Assembly (NCBI RefSeq): GCF_013375535.1
Contig: NZ_JABXJG010000001.1
Coordinates: forward strand, 2,522,001-2,586,000
Reading direction: 5' to 3'
Source of the DNA: Sphingobium sp. 15-1
GTDB taxonomy: Bacteria; Pseudomonadota; Alphaproteobacteria; Sphingomonadales; Sphingomonadaceae
Length of the DNA stretch: 64,000 nt
Shown here: positions 60,804 to 64,000 of the stretch, piece after piece
Layout of the letters: the number at the start of each line of letters is the position of its first letter
Numbering within the stretch: position 1 is the first letter of the stretch
Notes under the pieces: generated by a model
What the model was told of the DNA's origin: nothing
Database searches by the model: none
The model's input: only the letters and a program-made list of their open reading frames with translations
Translations under genes and position numbers: made by a program

Positions 60804-61669
60804 GCGGTGTGGCTCCCTTGCTGGCCCTGACCGGCGGTTCGGGCTTTGTCGGTCGCCATTTCGCGGCTGCCGCGCGCCGGAGCGGCTGGCGCATCCGCCA
60901 TCTCGCCCGCCGTTCGCCCGCCGGTCCGGAGGATGAATGGCGCTCTTTCGATCTGGATACTGGCGAGGGTGCGGACCTGACCGGCTGCGCGGCGCTGGTC
61001 CATCTGGCGGCGTATATTCCTTCCGATCATCGGGATCTGGCCGCAGCGGAGCGCTGCTGGCGGATCAACGCGCTCGGCACGCTGCATCTGGTCGATGCGG
61101 CGATCCGGGCAGGCGTGGGCCGGATCATGCAGGCGAGCAGCGCCAACGCCTATGCGCCGACGGGCAGGCCGCCGGGTGAGGCTACGCCGCTTTTTCCCCG
61201 CAGCCGGGGCTATTATCTGGGGTCGAAGGTCGGTCAGGAAATCTACGCGGCGGAACGTTGCCGGGGGGAGGCTGTGCTGCTCCAGACGATGCGGCTGGCC
61301 TCGGTCTATGGGCCGGGCCAGCAGAGCGGGGCTTTGGGACTGATGATGAAGGCCGCCGCCAGCGGAGAGCCGATCTGCGTTCATGGCGGCGGCGCGTTCG
61401 GGTCGGACCTTGTCCATGTCGACGATGTGGCGCGGGCTATGCTGCTGCTACTCGGCAGTGGACAAGCGGGGGCCTTCAATGTCGGAAGCGGGGTCCGCAC
61501 GACCATCGCGGAATTGGCGGAGCTGCTGAGTGAGCAGACTGGCGCGCCGATCGTGCATGAAGGGAGAGCCGAGGAGGATTGGGGCTTTCCGGCGCTCAAT
61601 ATCGACCGGCTCAAAGCGCTGGGATACCAGCCCCGATCTTTGGCAGACGGTCTGTCTACGCTAGGCTAA
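60800..61669 (+). CDS. NAD-dependent epimerase/dehydratase (extended SDR)
   Basis: A 289-residue extended short-chain dehydrogenase. The NAD loop is LALTGGSGFVGRHFAAAARR (about 8-27). The catalytic pair is YYLGSKVGQE (Y-x3-K, about 136-145), and MRLASVYGPGQQ and FGSDLVHVDDVARAM match the family. It acts on a nucleotide sugar, as a 4-epimerase or reductase; the exact sugar is unknown. I chose the ATG at 60800, overlapping the ATP-grasp stop. It is the last gene of the rightward polysaccharide operon and is followed by a CTCCTGC element. Confidence 0.88.
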   Translation: MSGVAPLLALTGGSGFVGRHFAAAARRSGWRIRHLARRSPAGPEDEWRSFDLDTGEGADLTGCAALVHLAAYIPSDHRDLAAAERCWRINALGTLHLVDAAIRAGVGRIMQASSANAYAPTGRPPGEATPLFPRSRGYYLGSKVGQEIYAAERCRGEAVLLQTMRLASVYGPGQQSGALGLMMKAAASGEPICVHGGGAFGSDLVHVDDVARAMLLLLGSGQAGAFNVGSGVRTTIAELAELLSEQTGAPIVHEGRAEEDWGFPALNIDRLKALGYQPRSLADGLSTLG

Positions 61670-61684
61670 TTACTTGGCCCACCG

Positions 61685-61748
61685 TGCTCCTGCGAAGGCA
61701 GGAGTCCAGTCCCGCCGTCTGAACTGGGCTCCTGCCTTCGCAGGAGCA
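61685..61748. repeat. CTCCTGC palindromic element between convergent genes
   Basis: TGCTCCTGCGAAGGCAGGAG then TCCAGT, and ACTGGGCTCCTGCCTTCGCA then GGAGCA, one mismatch in the arm. It lies between the epimerase and bamE stops. Confidence 0.85.
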
Positions 61749-61780
61749 CGATTCACACTAGGAATAGGAAGGGCGCTCCG

Positions 61781-62296
61781 TCAGCTCCCGTTCGGGCCGC
61801 CGCCGGTGTTGCTGCCGCCGCCACCGCCGCCCATGCCGCCGGCGCCGACCGCGCCGATATTGCCGAAAATCTCGTCGAACAGGCTGCGATGGCGGCCCAG
61901 CGTCGGCGTCTTGTCGCCGGAGGGCGAGATTTTTGCGACCTGCTCCAGCCCCATGCGATCCACGGCCACCACATTGCCCGCCGTATCGAAGCGCACATGC
62001 AGCACGCTCTGCGACACCGGCTTGGGGTTGGAAAAGGCGAGCGAGCGCATGTCCCGCGACACATAATACCAGTCCTGGTCCCCGAACTGCGCGACGAAGC
62101 TCGGCCGGCCCAGCGTGCCTTCCACCGATGCGCGGTTGTCGATGCCCGGCTGCACCGAATCGACCAGCAGCTTGTCGACCTGATAGCCCTGATGGGTGCG
62201 GATGCGCGTGCAGCCCGACGCGCCCAGAAGCAGCGCGCAAAGGCCTGCGCCAAGCAAAATCCGCCCGCTGCGGGATTGGCGGCTGAACTGGCGCAT
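61781..62296 (-). CDS. bamE: Outer membrane assembly lipoprotein BamE (SmpA/OmlA)
   Basis: Small lipoprotein of the Bam complex that inserts beta-barrels. The 171-residue protein has a lipoprotein signal peptide with lipobox GASGC (Cys about 29). The SmpA/OmlA fold follows (YQVDKLLVDSVQPGIDNRASVEGTLGRPSFVAQFGDQDWYYVSRDMRSLAF and VLHVRFDTAGNVVAVDRM). The tail is glycine-rich (GGMGGGGGGSNTGGGPNGS). I chose the ATG at 62296 because of its AGGAG site; the open extension to 62398 is not family-like. It is divergent from the cytochrome bc1 chaperone gene. Confidence 0.9.
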   Translation of the reverse strand: MRQFSRQSRSGRILLGAGLCALLLGASGCTRIRTHQGYQVDKLLVDSVQPGIDNRASVEGTLGRPSFVAQFGDQDWYYVSRDMRSLAFSNPKPVSQSVLHVRFDTAGNVVAVDRMGLEQVAKISPSGDKTPTLGRHRSLFDEIFGNIGAVGAGGMGGGGGGSNTGGGPNGS

Positions 62297-62437
62297 GAAC
62301 TTCTCCTGCGGGGCGCACCCCGGACCTTGCCGAAAAACAAAGCCGCCATTGCATCGGGCGGCTGGGCGATCAATATGGAAATGCGCGAGCCTCGGCAAGG
62401 GGCCGCCTATCGGTTCAGCCAGGAAACAGTGTCAATC

Positions 62438-62953
62438 ATGCCCAGCATCTTCCAGCGTCTGTTCGCGTCCAGCGACCCCAAGGACGCGATGCGCACCCTC
62501 TACAACGCCATCGTCGCGGAGGGACGCCAGCCCCATTGGTATGTGGAAGGGCAGGTTCCCGACACGATGGACGGCCGCTTCGACATGATCGTCGCCATTC
62601 TCGCCCAGGCGCTGATGCGGCTGGAGGCGCTGGGCGCTGCCCAGGAAAGCGTCTGGCTGACCGAGCTGTTCGTCGACGATATGGACGGCCAGTTGCGGCA
62701 GGAAGGGATTGGCGACGTTGTCGTAGGCAAGCATATTGGCCGCATGGTGAGCGCGCTGGGCGGGCGGCTGGCGGCCTATCGCGCGGCATTGTCGGGCGAA
62801 ACGGACCTGAGCGAAGCGATTGCGCGCAACCTCTATCGCGGCGATGCGCCGTCGGCCGACGCGCTGGCGCATGTCGAATCGCATCTGCGCTCGCGCTGGG
62901 TCAGGCTTGGCTGCATCAGCCGCGACGCGCTGATGGCGGGAGACCTTGGATGA
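62438..62953 (+). CDS. Ubiquinol-cytochrome c chaperone family protein (CBP3/UQCC1-like)
   Basis: A 171-residue protein of the family that assists cytochrome b/bc1 assembly in mitochondria and occurs in alphaproteobacteria. It begins MPSIFQRLFASSDPKDAMRTLYNAIVAEGR. The family core is MDGRFDMIVAILAQALMRLEALG, WLTELFVDDMDGQLRQEGIGDVVVGKHIGRMVSALGGRLAAYRAAL. I chose the ATG at 62438. Its stop overlaps the start of the DUF177 gene by 4 bp (ATGA), a pair seen in many alphaproteobacteria. A role in bc1 maturation is from family knowledge. Confidence 0.88.
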   Translation: MPSIFQRLFASSDPKDAMRTLYNAIVAEGRQPHWYVEGQVPDTMDGRFDMIVAILAQALMRLEALGAAQESVWLTELFVDDMDGQLRQEGIGDVVVGKHIGRMVSALGGRLAAYRAALSGETDLSEAIARNLYRGDAPSADALAHVESHLRSRWVRLGCISRDALMAGDLG

Positions 62954-63474
62954 GCGCCGCCCCGGAATTTTCGCGGCCCGTGCGGGTCGACCAGCTTGCC
63001 CGCCATGTGCAGCCGGTGACCATCGCCGCCGATGCCGCCGAGCGCGAGGCGCTGGCCAAACGCTTCCACCTGCTCGCCCTCGACCGGCTGGAGGCGGATT
63101 ATGCGCTGAGCGAGGAAAATGGCGCGATCTTCGCCAAGGGGCGGGTGCGGGCCGCGCTGGCCCAGCCCTGCGTCGCGACTGGCGTCGCCGTGCCGGAGAC
63201 GGTCGATAGCGATTTCCTCCTGCGCTTCGTCAAGGAAGGCGCGGAGGTGCCCGAGGGCGACGAACTGGAACTGGATGCCGAGGATTGCGACACCATCGGT
63301 TATGACGGCCTGGTCATCGACATGGGCGAGGCGGTGGCCGAGACGGTGGCGCTGGCCATGACGCCCTATCCGCGCGCGCCGGAAGCCGACGTCGTCCTGC
63401 GCGAAGCGGGCGTGCTGAGCGAGGAGCAGGCCAGCCCCTTCGCCGCGCTGCTGTCGCTCAAGGACAAGAAATGA
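62950..63474 (+). CDS. DUF177/YceD family protein
   Basis: A 174-residue YceD-like protein: EFSRPVRVDQLARHVQPVTIAADAAEREALAKRF at the start, then RVRAALAQPCVATGVAVPETVDSDFLLRFV (the conserved Cys region). It ends ASPFAALLSLKDKK, the family's typical NPFAvLkkLK-like C-terminus. In plants and bacteria YceD proteins are linked to 23S rRNA accumulation, and the gene often precedes rpmF-plsX. Here it overlaps its neighbours on both sides by 4 bp, so it is co-translated with the bc1 chaperone and the next gene. Confidence 0.88.
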   Translation: MSAAPEFSRPVRVDQLARHVQPVTIAADAAEREALAKRFHLLALDRLEADYALSEENGAIFAKGRVRAALAQPCVATGVAVPETVDSDFLLRFVKEGAEVPEGDELELDAEDCDTIGYDGLVIDMGEAVAETVALAMTPYPRAPEADVVLREAGVLSEEQASPFAALLSLKDKK

Positions 63475-64000
63475 GGCTGGCGCGGGCGGCGCTGGCCGCT
63501 GCCCTGCTGTCCAGCGCCATGCCGGCTTTCGCGGCGGAAACCGCAACGCTGATCGGGGAAAGGCGCGCCCGCGCCGAATGGGCCAAGGCGGAGAACCGCC
63601 GGTCCTGCGCGCCGCTCGCGCTCGCCCGGCCCGGCGATCCGGAGGGGACGCCCCGCGCCGCCAGCTTCGGCGGCGGCTGGGGCGTTGCCTTCGACCTTCC
63701 GGGACTGCGCAGTGCCTATGGCTTTGCCGGAACCGGCCTGCTGCCCCAGGACCGGGCCGATGCGCGAATCCAGCGGCGCAGACTGACCGACCAATGGCCT
63801 TATATGCGCGAACTGCCCCGCCTGCCCGCGCCATCCTTCGCCGGTTACGGGCAGGAGGGCGCGGAACCCTATCCCGCCGCCAATGCGGGCGGCAAGGGCC
63901 TGCATTCCCTCGCTTATGTACGCATCGGCGGGCAGCGCTGCACCTATAATGTGTGGAGCCGGATCAGCCGCGCCCATCTTGAATGGCTGCTCGACAATCT
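63471..64000 (+). CDS. Exported protein of unknown function, cut by window edge
   Basis: At least 176 residues with a clear signal peptide (MRLARAALAAALLSSAMPAFA, cleavage near 21). The mature part is rich in Arg, Pro and Gly (RRSCAPLALARPGDPEG, FGGGWGVAFDLPGLRSAYGFAGTGLLP). It continues past the window edge. I do not recognise a family. It starts 4 bp inside the DUF177 gene end (ATGA). Two cysteines (about 43 and 156) could form a disulfide in the periplasm. Confidence 0.75.
   Translation, partial: MRLARAALAAALLSSAMPAFAAETATLIGERRARAEWAKAENRRSCAPLALARPGDPEGTPRAASFGGGWGVAFDLPGLRSAYGFAGTGLLPQDRADARIQRRRLTDQWPYMRELPRLPAPSFAGYGQEGAEPYPAANAGGKGLHSLAYVRIGGQRCTYNVWSRISRAHLEWLLDN

Noticed and set aside
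6593..61748. Repeated CTCCTGC units as a CRISPR array
   Set aside because: The copies are dispersed over 55 kb, not tandem with spacers, and no cas gene is present.
1..64000. tRNA, rRNA, insertion sequence or prophage genes
   Set aside because: No cloverleaf-like sequence, transposase, integrase or phage gene was recognised on either strand; an automated RNA scan was not possible.

Overview
The window is high-GC chromosomal DNA from a sphingomonad (alphaproteobacterium, family Sphingomonadaceae; Sphingobium, Sphingomonas or Novosphingobium-like). The evidence is the order ptsN/hpf/dnaQ/coaE/aroE/maf/ppsR - hemE/hemJ, the presence of MipZ, a 2x TTATCCACA plus GANTC-rich gap next to hemE, and the style of the intergenic palindromes. 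Genus is an inference from protein style only.

Left part (1-33.6 kb): core genome. Genes at 1-4770 all point left and hemE/hemJ point right. The gap between ppsR and hemE (4771-5057) has DnaA boxes, six GANTC sites and an AT-rich end, and is very probably the chromosomal replication origin. Next come panC, mipZ with a J-domain protein, phosphomannomutase/phosphoglucomutase, a FadL-type porin, ispG, a DMT exporter, a GNAT enzyme, ftsK, lolA, xthA, ribA, an L,D-transpeptidase, glnD, mutS, maeB and a 1245-residue RTX/cadherin-type secreted protein. Two related small-RNA-like loci (10.31-10.44 kb and 17.49-17.63 kb) share three hairpins, a C-rich anti-Shine-Dalgarno stretch and a terminator.

Right part (33.7-61.7 kb): one large surface polysaccharide region. 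It holds Wzc-like, Wza-like and beta-barrel export components, a Wzx flippase, a Wzy-like polymerase/ligase, a PglC-type initiating sugar phosphate transferase, a PglF/CapD-type 4,6-dehydratase, a DegT/StrS aminotransferase, a formyltransferase next to a PIG-L deacetylase, four glycosyltransferases, three different sulfotransferases, a pectate-lyase-like lipoprotein, an isopenicillin-N-synthase-like oxygenase, an ATP-grasp ligase, a phosphoesterase and an epimerase. Two atypical LuxR-type response regulators sit inside it. Together these suggest a sulfated polysaccharide whose first sugar may be a 4-amino or 4-formamido 6-deoxy sugar.

The end (61.7-64 kb) returns to housekeeping: bamE, a cytochrome bc1 assembly chaperone, a DUF177/YceD protein and the start of an exported protein.

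The window also carries several palindrome families: seven copies of a CTCCTGC(G)AAGGCAGGAG hairpin element, mostly between convergent genes; a GTCATCCCGGG-type REP; a nested CCCTCCCGC palindrome; and two approximately 144-bp elements with a shared core but unrelated, self-complementary arms. No tRNA, rRNA, CRISPR array, insertion sequence or transposase was seen.
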